Below are positions 1 to 9,257 of a stretch of 64,000 nucleotides of DNA, piece by piece. The DNA is taken from positions 4,909,001-4,973,000 of the forward strand of contig NZ_CP076668.1 in the NCBI RefSeq assembly GCF_018968705.1, in the 5' to 3' direction. The translations under genes and the position numbers were made by a program. This DNA comes from Pseudomonas lijiangensis. Lineage in GTDB: Bacteria; Pseudomonadota; Gammaproteobacteria; Pseudomonadales; Pseudomonadaceae. The notes below the pieces were generated by a model. It was given only the letters and a program-made list of their open reading frames with translations. It was not told the origin of the DNA and ran no database searches. The first letter of the stretch is position 1; every line of letters begins with the position of its first letter.

Positions 1-3000
1 CCGGCACGGCCATAGAGAATGTCGTTGCCTTGGGCACCGGACAAACGATCATCACTCGCGTAACCGGTAATGCTGTCGTCGCCCTCTGTACCAATCAGCA
101 AGGCTGCGGTGATCTGTGCCTGATCCCAGACGACACCGTCAGCGAACTGCAACTGGTTGATTGCATAACCGTAGCTTTGATCGCTGTAGAAATGCGAGCT
201 GACCCGCAGGGTTTCGCCAGTCTGACGAATCTGGATCACGAGGTCGTCGGATTCGCGACGGATGCTGACATCTTCCGTGGTCAGCCCATCCAGACGCACG
301 ACATCCAGCTTGTCCGGCGTAGTGTCGTTGTAGACATAGTTGTTGATCGTGTCGCGACCATAGCCCTTGCCGAAGACATAAGTGTCAGAGCCTTTGCCGC
401 CGTCCAGGGTGTCGTTACCGGCACCACCGTCAAGCAGGTCGTTACCCGTTCCACCGCTCAGCGCATCGTTACCTGCGCCACCCAGCAACGTATCGTTACC
501 GTCCTCGCCGTAGAGCGTGTCCTTACCGTCGCCACCATCGAGCAGGTCATCGCCAGCACGGCCGCTCAGGGTGTCATTGCCCGAGAGCCCGATGAGTTCA
601 TCGTCGCTGGCATAGCCAGTCACGCTGTCATCGCCCTCGGTTCCAATCAGCAAGGCTGCCGTGATCTTTGCCTCATCCCAGACCGTGCCATCGGCAAACT
701 GCAACTGGTTGATCGCATAGCCATAGCTTTGATCGGTGTTGAAGTGATAGTTGACCCGCAGGGTTTCGCCGGTCTGGCGAATCTGGATCAGCAGATCGTC
801 GGACTCACGGCGGATACTGACATCACCGGTATTCAAGCCTTCCAGACGAACGACATCCAGCTTGTTGGCCGTGGTGTCGTTGTAGGCATAGTTGTTGATG
901 GTGTCCTGCCCGGAGCCCTTGCGGAAGATATAAATATCCGAGCCCTTGCCACCCTCCAGGGAATCATTGCCGGCACCGCCATCGAGCGTATCGTTGCCAG
1001 CGCCGCCGGACAGGGTGTCGTTGCCAAGCCCTCCGAGCAGCGTGTCATTGCCCTCTTCGCCGTTCAGGGTATCGCGCCCCTCACCACCGCTGAGCAAGTC
1101 GTCGCCACCACGACCACTCAATACGTCGTCACCTTCCAGCCCCGTCAGCTCATCAGCTGTCGCATAGCCAGTAATGGTGTCGTTGCCATCCGTGCCAATC
1201 AAAAGCGCCGACGTGATTTTGGCCTGATCCCATACCGTGCCATCAGCAAACTGCAACTGATCGACCGCATAGCCATAGCTTTGATCGCTGTAGAAATGCG
1301 AACTGACCCGCAGAGTTTCGCCCGTTTGACGAATCTGAATAATCAGATCGTCGGACTCGCGGCGGATACTGACGTCATCGGCATTCAAGCCTTCCAGACG
1401 AACGACATCCAGCTTGTTGGCCGTGGTGTCGTTGTAGGCATAGTTGCTGATGGTGTCCTGGCCCGAGCCTTTGCGGAACACGTAGGTATCGGAGCCAAAG
1501 CCACCGTCCAGCGAGTCATTGCCGCTGCCGCCGTCCAGAATATCGTTGCCAGAGCCGCCGTAGAGGGTATCACTGCCTGCGCCCCCCAGAAGGGTGTCAT
1601 CACCCGCCTCGCCGTTAAGGGTATCTCTCCCCTCACCGCCATCGAGTACGTCATTGCCATTACGGCCATAGAGGGTGTCATTGCCAGCCAGCCCGGACAG
1701 CGTATCGGCAGTGTCATACCCCGTGATGGTGTCGTTGCCTTCAGTACCATTGAGAAGGCTGGCGGTAATTTGCGTCCGATCCCAGACGGTACCGTCGGCA
1801 AATTGCAGTTGGTCGATGGCGTAACTCCAGTTGCTGGATTCAGCACTGAAGTGCGAACGGATACGCAGGGTTTCGCCGGTCTCATGAATCTGCACAATCA
1901 GATCATCGGACTCGCGACGCAGACTGACATCCTCGCCATTCAAGCCATCGAGACGCACGACATCGAGTTTGTTGACAGTCGTATCGTTGTAAGCCGAGTT
2001 ATCGATTGCATCGGAGCCAGACCCTTTGGCGAAGATATAGGTGTCCGATCCCTTGCCGCCTTCCAGCGTGTCATTACCCGCGCCGCCATCCAGTACATCG
2101 TTGCCGTTGCCGCCCACCAGGCTGTCGTTGTCGGCACCGCCTGACAGCGTGTCGTCACCGTCTTCGCCATATAACGTATCGCGCCCGGCACCTCCCAGCA
2201 GAGTGTCGTTGCCAAGGGCACCATACAGCGTGTCATTACCTGCCAGACCTTGAAGGGTATCGTCTGTTTCGTAACCGGTAAGCGTGTCGTTGAACTCGCC
2301 CCCCGTCAGCAGCGACGCCTTGATTTGCTCCACGCCCCAGACCGTACCGTCAGCGAACTGCAGTTGATCGATGGCGTAGTTGTAGTAAGTGCTGGCAGGA
2401 GAGAAGTGCGAGGAAACGCGCAGGGTATCGCCGGTTTCCTTGATCTGGATAACAAGATCACTGGACTCACGACGCAGGCTGATGTCACTCAGGTTGAGCC
2501 CTTCCAGACGGATCACATCCTGCTTGCCCACCACAGTTTCGTTGTAGACACCGTTGGAAATGCTGTCTTGGCCAGAGCCCTTGCGGAAGACATAGGTATC
2601 GGAGCCATAGCCGCCATCCAGCGAGTCGTTACCGCTGCCGCCATCAAGTACGTCATTGCCATAGCCGCCACTGAGCGAGTCATTACCTGCACCACCCAGC
2701 AAGGTGTCGTTACCTTCGTCACCATTCAAGGTGTCCGCACCGTTGCCGCCATCGAGCACGTCATCGCCTGCACGGCCACTGAGCGTGTCATTTCCGTCCA
2801 GCCCGGAAAGGTTGTCGGCTGTGGCATAACCTGTAAGGGTGTCAGCAACCTCCGAAGCCTGGATAACGGCAGACTTGATCTGCGCACCATCCCACACGGA
2901 ACCATCGGCAAACTTCAGTTGATCGATGGCATAGGTCGAGGTGCCTTCCTGGCTGAAATGCGAGCGTACGGTCAGGGTATCGCCTGTCGCCTTGATCTGA

Positions 3001-6000
3001 ATGACAAGGTCGTCACTCGAACGTGAGAACCGCAGATCGGCTGGATTGAGGCCGTCGAGCTGGATGGCATCGATCTTGTCTGCCGCTGTTTCGCCGTAGG
3101 TGACATTATTGATAACGTCCTGGCCATAGCCCTTGGCAAACCGGTAAATGTCGGAGCCACGACCACCCTCAAGGGTATCGTTGCCGGTGCCGCCATCAAG
3201 GATGTCGTTACCGTCTTCGCCATACAGGTAATCCGAGCCGGCACCACCGTTCAAGGTGTCCTGACCGATGCCACCGTACAGGGTGTCGTTACCGCCATCG
3301 CCATTCAGAACATCGTCACCGGCAAGGCCGTTGAGGGTGTCGCCTCCCAGACCACCACTGACACGGTCATCAGATGCGTAGCCCGTAAGAACATCACTGC
3401 CGTCGGTACTGGTAAAAGCAGCCATGATCTTGACTTGCTCGACGTTCCACTGCGTACCGTCAGCGAAGCGGATCTGCTCTATAGCGTATGGAGTATCGCC
3501 GTCATTCTGGAAGTAGCTGGAAACAGTAACTTTGTCAGTGGCATTTTTCAGTGAAAGAACCAGATCATTGCCTGACCGGGTGATGATGATATCGCCAGGA
3601 AGGATATCGGCTGCGAACTCGATAGCGTCAGTCTTACCCGCACTTGAGTCGTAGTTGTTGATCGAGTCCTGACCCCAGCCACGGCTGAAGCGGTAGGTAT
3701 CGGAGCCATCCCCCCCTGTCAGATAATCGTTGCCGATACCGCCATCCAGTTGATCGTTGCCCGAGTCGCCATAAAGGTTGTCGTTGCCTGCATCGCCTGC
3801 CAAGGTGTCATTGCCATCGCCACCCGCCAGGTAATCAGCACCCTCGCCACCAGACAACTGATCGGTACCAGTGCCACCGTACAGATAGTCATTTCCAGCT
3901 TCGCCGAGCAGAGTATCGTCACCTGTTTCGCCCGAGAGACTGTCGTTACCGGCACCCCCTTGAAGGGTGTCATTGCCCGCCTGACCATACAGGCTGTCAT
4001 CACCCAGGCCACCGCTCAGCGTGTCATCGGTCGCGTAACCCCAGACATTGTCATTGCCGTCAGTAGTGACAATGGCAAAGGCTTTGATCTGATCGAGACT
4101 CCAAGTGGTGCCGTCAGCGAAGCGGACCTGCTCCAGGACATAGGGGGTAACGCCATCATTCTGGAAATAGCTGGAAACCGTGATCCTGTCAGTGGCGTTT
4201 TTCAGTGACAGCACCAGATCATTGCCTGACCGGGTGACAACGATATCTGTCGGGAGAATATCTGCTGCAAACTCGATAGCATCGATCTTGCCAGTGCTTG
4301 AATCGTAGTTGTTGATCGAGTCCTGGCCCCAGCCTCGGCTGAAAAGGTAAGTATCGGAGCCTTCTCCGCCAGACAGGTAATCGTTGCCCAGGCCACCATC
4401 CAGTTGATCGTTGCCCGAGTCACCATACAAGGTATCGGTGCCTGCATCGCCTGCCAGGGTGTCAGTGCCATCGCCGCCCGTCAGGTAGTCCGAGCCCTCG
4501 CCACCGGACAACTGGTCGGTACCAGTACCACCATACAGATAGTCATTTCCGGCTTCTCCGAGCAGAGTATCGTCGCCTGCTTCACCCGAGAGGCTGTCGG
4601 TACCAGCTCCGCCCTGAAGGGTGTCGTTACCTGCCTGACCATACAAGCTGTCATCACCCAGACCGCCGCTCAGGGTGTCATCGGTCGCGTAGCCCCAGAG
4701 ATTGTCATTGCCGTCAGTAGTGACGATGGTAAGGGCTTTGATCTGATCGAGGCCCCAGGTGGTGCCGTCAGCGAAGCGGACCTGCTCCAGGGCATAGGGG
4801 GTAACGCCATCATTCTGGAAATAGCTGGAAACCGTAATCCTGTCCGTAGAGTTTTTCAGCGACAGCACCAGCTCATTGCCTGAGCGGGTGACAACGATAT
4901 CTGTCGGGAGAATATCTGCCACAAACTCGATAGCATCGATCTTGCCAGTGCTTGAATCGTAGTTGTTGATCGAGTCCTGGCCCCAGCCACGGCTGAAGCG
5001 GTAAGTGTCGGAGCCTTCTCCACCAGTGAGGTAATCGTTACCCAGACCACCATCCAGTTGGTCATTGCTCAGGTCGCCATAGAGGTAGTCAGACCCCTCA
5101 CCACCAGATAACTGGTCGTTACCAGTGCCTCCGTACAGATAGTCATTGCCGGCTTCACCGAGCAAGGTGTCGTCACCCGCTTCACCCGAAAGGCTGTCAG
5201 CACCGGCACCACCTTGAAGCGCGTCGTTGCCTGACTGGCCATACAGGTTGTCATCACCCAGACCGCCGCTCAGGGTGTCATCAGTGGCGTAACCCCAGAG
5301 ATTGTCATTGCCGTCAGTAGTGACGATGGCAAAGGCTTTGATCTGATCGAGGCCCCAGGTGGTGCCGTCAGCAAAACGGATCTGCTCCAGGACGTAGGGG
5401 GTAACACCATCATTCTGGAAGTAGCTGGAAACCGTGATCCTGTCCGTAGAGTTTTTCAGCGACAGCACCAGATCATTGCCTGAACGGGTGATGATGATAT
5501 CTGTCGGGAGAATATCTGCTGCAAACTCGATAGCATCGACCTTGCCGGTGCTTGAGTCGTGGTTGTTGATCGAGTCCTGGCCCCAGCCACGGCTGAAGCG
5601 GTAAGTGTCGGAGCCTTCTCCACCATAGAGGTAATCGTTACCCAGACCACCATCCAGTTGGTCATTGCCTAGGTCACCATAGAGGTAGTCAGAACCCTCA
5701 CCACCAGATAACTGGTCGTTACCAGTGCCTCCGTACAGATAGTCATTGCCGGTTTCACCGAGCAGGGTATCGTCACCTGCCTCGCCCGATAGACTGTCCG
5801 TACCGACACCACCTTGAAGGGTGTCGTTGCCTGACTGGCCATACAGGTTGTCATCACCCAGACCGCCGCTCAGGGTGTCATCAGTGGCGTAACCCCAGAG
5901 ATTGTCATTGCCGTCAGTAGTGACGATGGCAAAGGCTTTGATCTGGTCGAGGCCCCAGGTGGTACCGTCAGCAAAACGGATCTGCTCCAGGACGTAGGGG

Positions 6001-9000
6001 GTAACACCATCATTCTGGAAGTAGCTGGAAATCGTGATCCTGTCCGTAGAGTTTTTCAGCGACAGGAGCAGATCATTGCCTGAGCGGGTGACAACGATAT
6101 CTGTCGGGAGAATATCTGCTGCAAACTCGATAGCATCGACCTTGCCGGTGCTTGAGTCGTGGTTATTGATCGAGTCCTGGCCCCAGCCACGGCTGAAGCG
6201 GTAAGTGTCGGAGCCTTCTCCACCATAGAGGTAATCGTTACCCAGGCCACCATCCAGTTGGTCATTGCCCAGGTCGCCATAAAGGTAGTCAGAACCCTCA
6301 CCACCAGATAACTGGTCGTTACCACTACCTCCGTACAGATAGTCATTTCCGGTTTCACCAAGCAGGGTATCGTCACCGGCGTCGCCCGAGAGGCTGTCAG
6401 TACCGGCACCACCTTGAAGGGTGTCGTTACCTGACTGACCATACAGGTTGTCATCACCCAGACCGCCACTTAAAACGTCGTTCGAGGAATAACCCCATAT
6501 CACGTCATTTCCAGACGTAGGTACCGAAACGAAAGCTTTTATTTGCTCCAATTCCCACATGACACCATTGGCGAACTGAATGGCTTCAAGCTGATAACTG
6601 CTAACCGCATCATTTGAAAAATAGCCATAAACCGTAATCTTGTCGGCACTCCCCCTAAGCGAGAGAACCAGATCTAATTGGCTACGTGAAACCTCAATAT
6701 CGGCAGGCGAAATATCAGCAGAAAATTCGATTACGTCACGTTTTCCAGTACTGAGATCATAATTCCTGATGGTATCTTGACCCCACCCACGGCTAAAATA
6801 ATACTTATCTGAACCCGCACCACCGGACAGATCATCATTACCTGCCCCACCATTTAGCAGGTCATTGCCTTCATCACCCGAAAGTGTATCGGCACCCGCA
6901 CCGCCAACAAGAATGTCGTCTCCTACACCACCGTAAATTGCGTCATTACCTTCACCCCCCATCAGAGCATCATTGCCCTCATTACCGATAAGATTGTCTC
7001 CCCCCGCTCCACCGTGAAGATAATCCGCGACCACAGACCCTATTTGTGAGTCATGGTTTGAATCCCCTATGAAAACTTTATTTGCCCCTGAATATACTTC
7101 ACTCAGTTGCAACTTCTGGGCATCTGTCAATTCAGCCACCCAGATACTCAGTTGCTCACTCCACTCTCCATTCTCCATACCAATAGAAAGCTCTGACGCA
7201 TCCACAATGCCCTGAATGGGGTCAGCGGCATGAGTCTCAATGAGTTTCTGAGTTATGCGAGATGTATCAACGCCTACTCCCTCGGCGCTGAGAGTAAAGC
7301 GCAACTGCGACACATAATCACTTAACCGTGTCTGAAGCACCAGACTTGAATAAACCGAAGACGTCAGAGTCTCATAAGCCTTATTGATCTGAACGATCTG
7401 CTGTGCCTGAAATGAAAACATCTCCTCCGTGACATAGACAATTCCAATTGGATAAGAAACAGAGCGAACCACGCCCGTTTTACGATCACCTGTGGAAGAT
7501 GAAACCAATACCTGTTTCTTTTCCTCTTCACCTGACTCCTCTTTGGCGAACCTGAAATACTCAATACCAGTAAAGGCCTCAAGAATCTTGATCTTTTCGA
7601 TCAGAGCCTTAGTTTCTAGCTGGCTGGCAGTCGGTTCACGAGACTGGATGGGCTGACCACCTGCACCGCCATTGTCACTGGCGATATATTCATTAGTGGG
7701 CTTTTCCCAAGAATAGGAGAAGCGAACCTGATAACCCATGGTAGAGAGGTCTTCTACCCGATCGTCAAAACTCTTAATCGTACTGGTGTCGGCCCAGGCA
7801 GCCACCAGGTCATCTATCAATGCAATCTGTCCCTGACGGCTGGTCGTCGATTTGTAAACGGCCAGCACATCCTGAAGATCGCTATTAATCATCGCTGCCT
7901 GCCGCAGATCGCGCACAGCACCGGAGCCAGTCATTTCCGGCAAAGCTGCTACTTCAGAGCTGATCTCAATCTCGTCAGCAAACTCTCGATAAAAGGTATT
8001 CTTTACAAAGTTAATGCTACCTACCGCGCTATTCACAGACTCCCCGCTCTGAACGTCGGTATGTGTGTAGGAGCCTGTCGCGGTAATGATATTACCGTTA
8101 TTTCCATAGCCGCTTTCGACACTCTGTAACCCGATACCGGTAATTCCCAGCTCGTCTAGAGTCTTGAGCTCTGACGTCTGAGAAATACCGTCTTGGTTAG
8201 CATCACGCCAAACCTTGACCAAGTTAAAGTTCTCATCCGCTACGTCAAACATGCCGTCGGCGTTACTGTCCAGATCAGCCAGAGCTTCAAAGCCGTTAGT
8301 GGCCTTGACACCATTGGACATCACCCGGTCCACACCAAACAACTCAGTACCATTATTGATAATGTTGTCGCCATTGAGGTCCATGACCAGCAAGCCGTCA
8401 TCGGAGCCTACCCACCCTGTACCGGTCTTATGACCGTCGCCATCATGATCGAAAACAATTCCGACATTGCTGGATACCGTTTCGATTCCGTCACCGTCAA
8501 GATCAAGAATCAAAGGGTCGACAAACTGAAGCGCAGCACTTAACTGGGAATAAGTACCAAAACCGACTCCTGGATGTCCAAGTTTCTGTTTTAGCCACTC
8601 AGCGTGAGACAATTCTGACTGCGAATCAATCCATTCGCCACGCGTTTTCATGAGTTGACCGGTCCACGACCCTTCTACCAAGTTATAGAAAGACTCCGCA
8701 ATATCAGTGAGACTCTGACCTGCAATTTTTGCCCCTTGTTCAGTTTCCAGGGTCCAACCGCCCTCAGGGGTATAGGTCGCTTTCGGTTGCCCTGTCAGTT
8801 CTATCGCACCATAGGGACTTTTTATGCCGATTTCGGGTCCGGATATTTCTGCCTTGGTCAGAGTGGCACCACTACCGTTCACCTGCCCAGACAGCTCTAC
8901 CGAAGCGCCGCCAGGCAGGCCAACAGAGATACCAACCTCCCCGTTTCCATTACCTTTTACCGTTGTATTACCTGCTCCCCAAGTATAGGAAATATCTCCA

Positions 9001-9125
9001 CCAGAATATCCGATCTCATTACCATTTTTATCTGAAATCTTGATATCTCCGCCGGTACCAATATTCAGAGTATTTCCTGCCGAATCTTTGACCGTAATAC
9101 CGTCAGTCCCAATCGACACGCCCAT
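1..9125 (-). CDS. Giant RTX calcium-binding protein secreted by type I system (3' end outside window)
   Basis: The reading frame is open from an ATG at 9125 to the left edge, 3,041 codons, with no stop seen; the frame read at both ends agrees. A strong AAGGAG site lies 7 bases before the ATG. Residues 1-200 are glycine-rich without a Sec signal. Residues 203-330 carry DPLILDLDGDG, FDHDGDG and DLNGDNIINNGTELFG, which match the calcium-dependent self-processing module of Neisseria FrpC (Asp203-Pro204 would be the scissile bond). From residue 701 onward RTX nonapeptides (GGxGxDxLx type) alternate with segments that resemble the haemolysin-type calcium-binding related domain, at least 12 modules. 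The secretion genes lie directly upstream on the same strand, so this is their likely substrate. The C-terminal secretion signal is not visible. The function (adhesin, toxin or surface layer) cannot be read from the sequence. Confidence 0.93.
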   Translation of the reverse strand, partial: MGVSIGTDGITVKDSAGNTLNIGTGGDIKISDKNGNEIGYSGGDISYTWGAGNTTVKGNGNGEVGISVGLPGGASVELSGQVNGSGATLTKAEISGPEIGIKSPYGAIELTGQPKATYTPEGGWTLETEQGAKIAGQSLTDIAESFYNLVEGSWTGQLMKTRGEWIDSQSELSHAEWLKQKLGHPGVGFGTYSQLSAALQFVDPLILDLDGDGIETVSSNVGIVFDHDGDGHKTGTGWVGSDDGLLVMDLNGDNIINNGTELFGVDRVMSNGVKATNGFEALADLDSNADGMFDVADENFNLVKVWRDANQDGISQTSELKTLDELGITGIGLQSVESGYGNNGNIITATGSYTHTDVQSGESVNSAVGSINFVKNTFYREFADEIEISSEVAALPEMTGSGAVRDLRQAAMINSDLQDVLAVYKSTTSRQGQIALIDDLVAAWADTSTIKSFDDRVEDLSTMGYQVRFSYSWEKPTNEYIASDNGGAGGQPIQSREPTASQLETKALIEKIKILEAFTGIEYFRFAKEESGEEEKKQVLVSSSTGDRKTGVVRSVSYPIGIVYVTEEMFSFQAQQIVQINKAYETLTSSVYSSLVLQTRLSDYVSQLRFTLSAEGVGVDTSRITQKLIETHAADPIQGIVDASELSIGMENGEWSEQLSIWVAELTDAQKLQLSEVYSGANKVFIGDSNHDSQIGSVVADYLHGGAGGDNLIGNEGNDALMGGEGNDAIYGGVGDDILVGGAGADTLSGDEGNDLLNGGAGNDDLSGGAGSDKYYFSRGWGQDTIRNYDLSTGKRDVIEFSADISPADIEVSRSQLDLVLSLRGSADKITVYGYFSNDAVSSYQLEAIQFANGVMWELEQIKAFVSVPTSGNDVIWGYSSNDVLSGGLGDDNLYGQSGNDTLQGGAGTDSLSGDAGDDTLLGETGNDYLYGGSGNDQLSGGEGSDYLYGDLGNDQLDGGLGNDYLYGGEGSDTYRFSRGWGQDSINNHDSSTGKVDAIEFAADILPTDIVVTRSGNDLLLSLKNSTDRITISSYFQNDGVTPYVLEQIRFADGTTWGLDQIKAFAIVTTDGNDNLWGYATDDTLSGGLGDDNLYGQSGNDTLQGGVGTDSLSGEAGDDTLLGETGNDYLYGGTGNDQLSGGEGSDYLYGDLGNDQLDGGLGNDYLYGGEGSDTYRFSRGWGQDSINNHDSSTGKVDAIEFAADILPTDIIITRSGNDLVLSLKNSTDRITVSSYFQNDGVTPYVLEQIRFADGTTWGLDQIKAFAIVTTDGNDNLWGYATDDTLSGGLGDDNLYGQSGNDALQGGAGADSLSGEAGDDTLLGEAGNDYLYGGTGNDQLSGGEGSDYLYGDLSNDQLDGGLGNDYLTGGEGSDTYRFSRGWGQDSINNYDSSTGKIDAIEFVADILPTDIVVTRSGNELVLSLKNSTDRITVSSYFQNDGVTPYALEQVRFADGTTWGLDQIKALTIVTTDGNDNLWGYATDDTLSGGLGDDSLYGQAGNDTLQGGAGTDSLSGEAGDDTLLGEAGNDYLYGGTGTDQLSGGEGSDYLTGGDGTDTLAGDAGTDTLYGDSGNDQLDGGLGNDYLSGGEGSDTYLFSRGWGQDSINNYDSSTGKIDAIEFAADILPTDIVVTRSGNDLVLSLKNATDRITVSSYFQNDGVTPYVLEQVRFADGTTWSLDQIKAFAIVTTDGNDNVWGYATDDTLSGGLGDDSLYGQAGNDTLQGGAGNDSLSGETGDDTLLGEAGNDYLYGGTGTDQLSGGEGADYLAGGDGNDTLAGDAGNDNLYGDSGNDQLDGGIGNDYLTGGDGSDTYRFSRGWGQDSINNYDSSAGKTDAIEFAADILPGDIIITRSGNDLVLSLKNATDKVTVSSYFQNDGDTPYAIEQIRFADGTQWNVEQVKIMAAFTSTDGSDVLTGYASDDRVSGGLGGDTLNGLAGDDVLNGDGGNDTLYGGIGQDTLNGGAGSDYLYGEDGNDILDGGTGNDTLEGGRGSDIYRFAKGYGQDVINNVTYGETAADKIDAIQLDGLNPADLRFSRSSDDLVIQIKATGDTLTVRSHFSQEGTSTYAIDQLKFADGSVWDGAQIKSAVIQASEVADTLTGYATADNLSGLDGNDTLSGRAGDDVLDGGNGADTLNGDEGNDTLLGGAGNDSLSGGYGNDVLDGGSGNDSLDGGYGSDTYVFRKGSGQDSISNGVYNETVVGKQDVIRLEGLNLSDISLRRESSDLVIQIKETGDTLRVSSHFSPASTYYNYAIDQLQFADGTVWGVEQIKASLLTGGEFNDTLTGYETDDTLQGLAGNDTLYGALGNDTLLGGAGRDTLYGEDGDDTLSGGADNDSLVGGNGNDVLDGGAGNDTLEGGKGSDTYIFAKGSGSDAIDNSAYNDTTVNKLDVVRLDGLNGEDVSLRRESDDLIVQIHETGETLRIRSHFSAESSNWSYAIDQLQFADGTVWDRTQITASLLNGTEGNDTITGYDTADTLSGLAGNDTLYGRNGNDVLDGGEGRDTLNGEAGDDTLLGGAGSDTLYGGSGNDILDGGSGNDSLDGGFGSDTYVFRKGSGQDTISNYAYNDTTANKLDVVRLEGLNADDVSIRRESDDLIIQIRQTGETLRVSSHFYSDQSYGYAVDQLQFADGTVWDQAKITSALLIGTDGNDTITGYATADELTGLEGDDVLSGRGGDDLLSGGEGRDTLNGEEGNDTLLGGLGNDTLSGGAGNDTLDGGAGNDSLEGGKGSDIYIFRKGSGQDTINNYAYNDTTANKLDVVRLEGLNTGDVSIRRESDDLLIQIRQTGETLRVNYHFNTDQSYGYAINQLQFADGTVWDEAKITAALLIGTEGDDSVTGYASDDELIGLSGNDTLSGRAGDDLLDGGDGKDTLYGEDGNDTLLGGAGNDALSGGTGNDLLDGGAGNDTLDGGKGSDTYVFGKGYGRDTINNYVYNDTTPDKLDVVRLDGLTTEDVSIRRESDDLVIQIRQTGETLRVSSHFYSDQSYGYAINQLQFADGVVWDQAQITAALLIGTEGDDSITGYASDDRLSGAQGNDILYGRA
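301..3070 (-). repeat. Class B RTX modules, 552-555 bp units
   Basis: A conserved anchor (acatccagc and variants) recurs at 301, 853, 1405, 1960, 2515 and 3067. The periods are 552, 552, 555, 555 and 552 bp, or 184-185 residues. The linker is shorter and different from class A, and copies are more diverged from one another. The array continues to the left edge. Confidence 0.88.
3664..6777 (-). repeat. Class A RTX modules, 654/654/600/600/600 bp tandem units
   Basis: The same anchor (encoding GWGQD, often followed by SINN) begins at 3664, 4318, 4972, 5572, 6172 and about 6772. This gives exact periods of 654, 654, 600, 600 and 600 bp. The 54-bp difference equals two RTX nonapeptides. Units between about 4.3 and 6.4 kb are almost identical in DNA, while the unit at 6.4-6.8 kb is diverged. 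The near identity points to recent duplication or homogenisation. Confidence 0.9.
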
Positions 9126-9257
9126 AACCAAACTCCTTTTTAAGATAGAGATTAAACCTGTTAACCAGCACTGGCATCACGATCCCAAGATCGCAGAAGC
9201 ACACCAAACACAACTAAACGCTCAGTAAAAAACAGCCACTAGAAGCGAAACATTAAA

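Noticed and set aside
30..2144. Long plus-strand reading frame of 704 codons opposite the RTX gene
   Set aside because: It is a shadow of the RTX repeats. The minus frame gives perfect RTX nonapeptides and continues to 9125 without a stop.
3664..6777. CRISPR or satellite-type repeat array
   Set aside because: The periods are 600-654 bp, multiples of three, and the frame is open. They are protein modules, not spacers and repeats.
8500..9125. LapA-type retained adhesin with an N-terminal di-alanine cleavage site
   Set aside because: No TAAG-type LapG site or retention module is seen at the N-terminus, and no lapD or lapG gene is nearby in the window.
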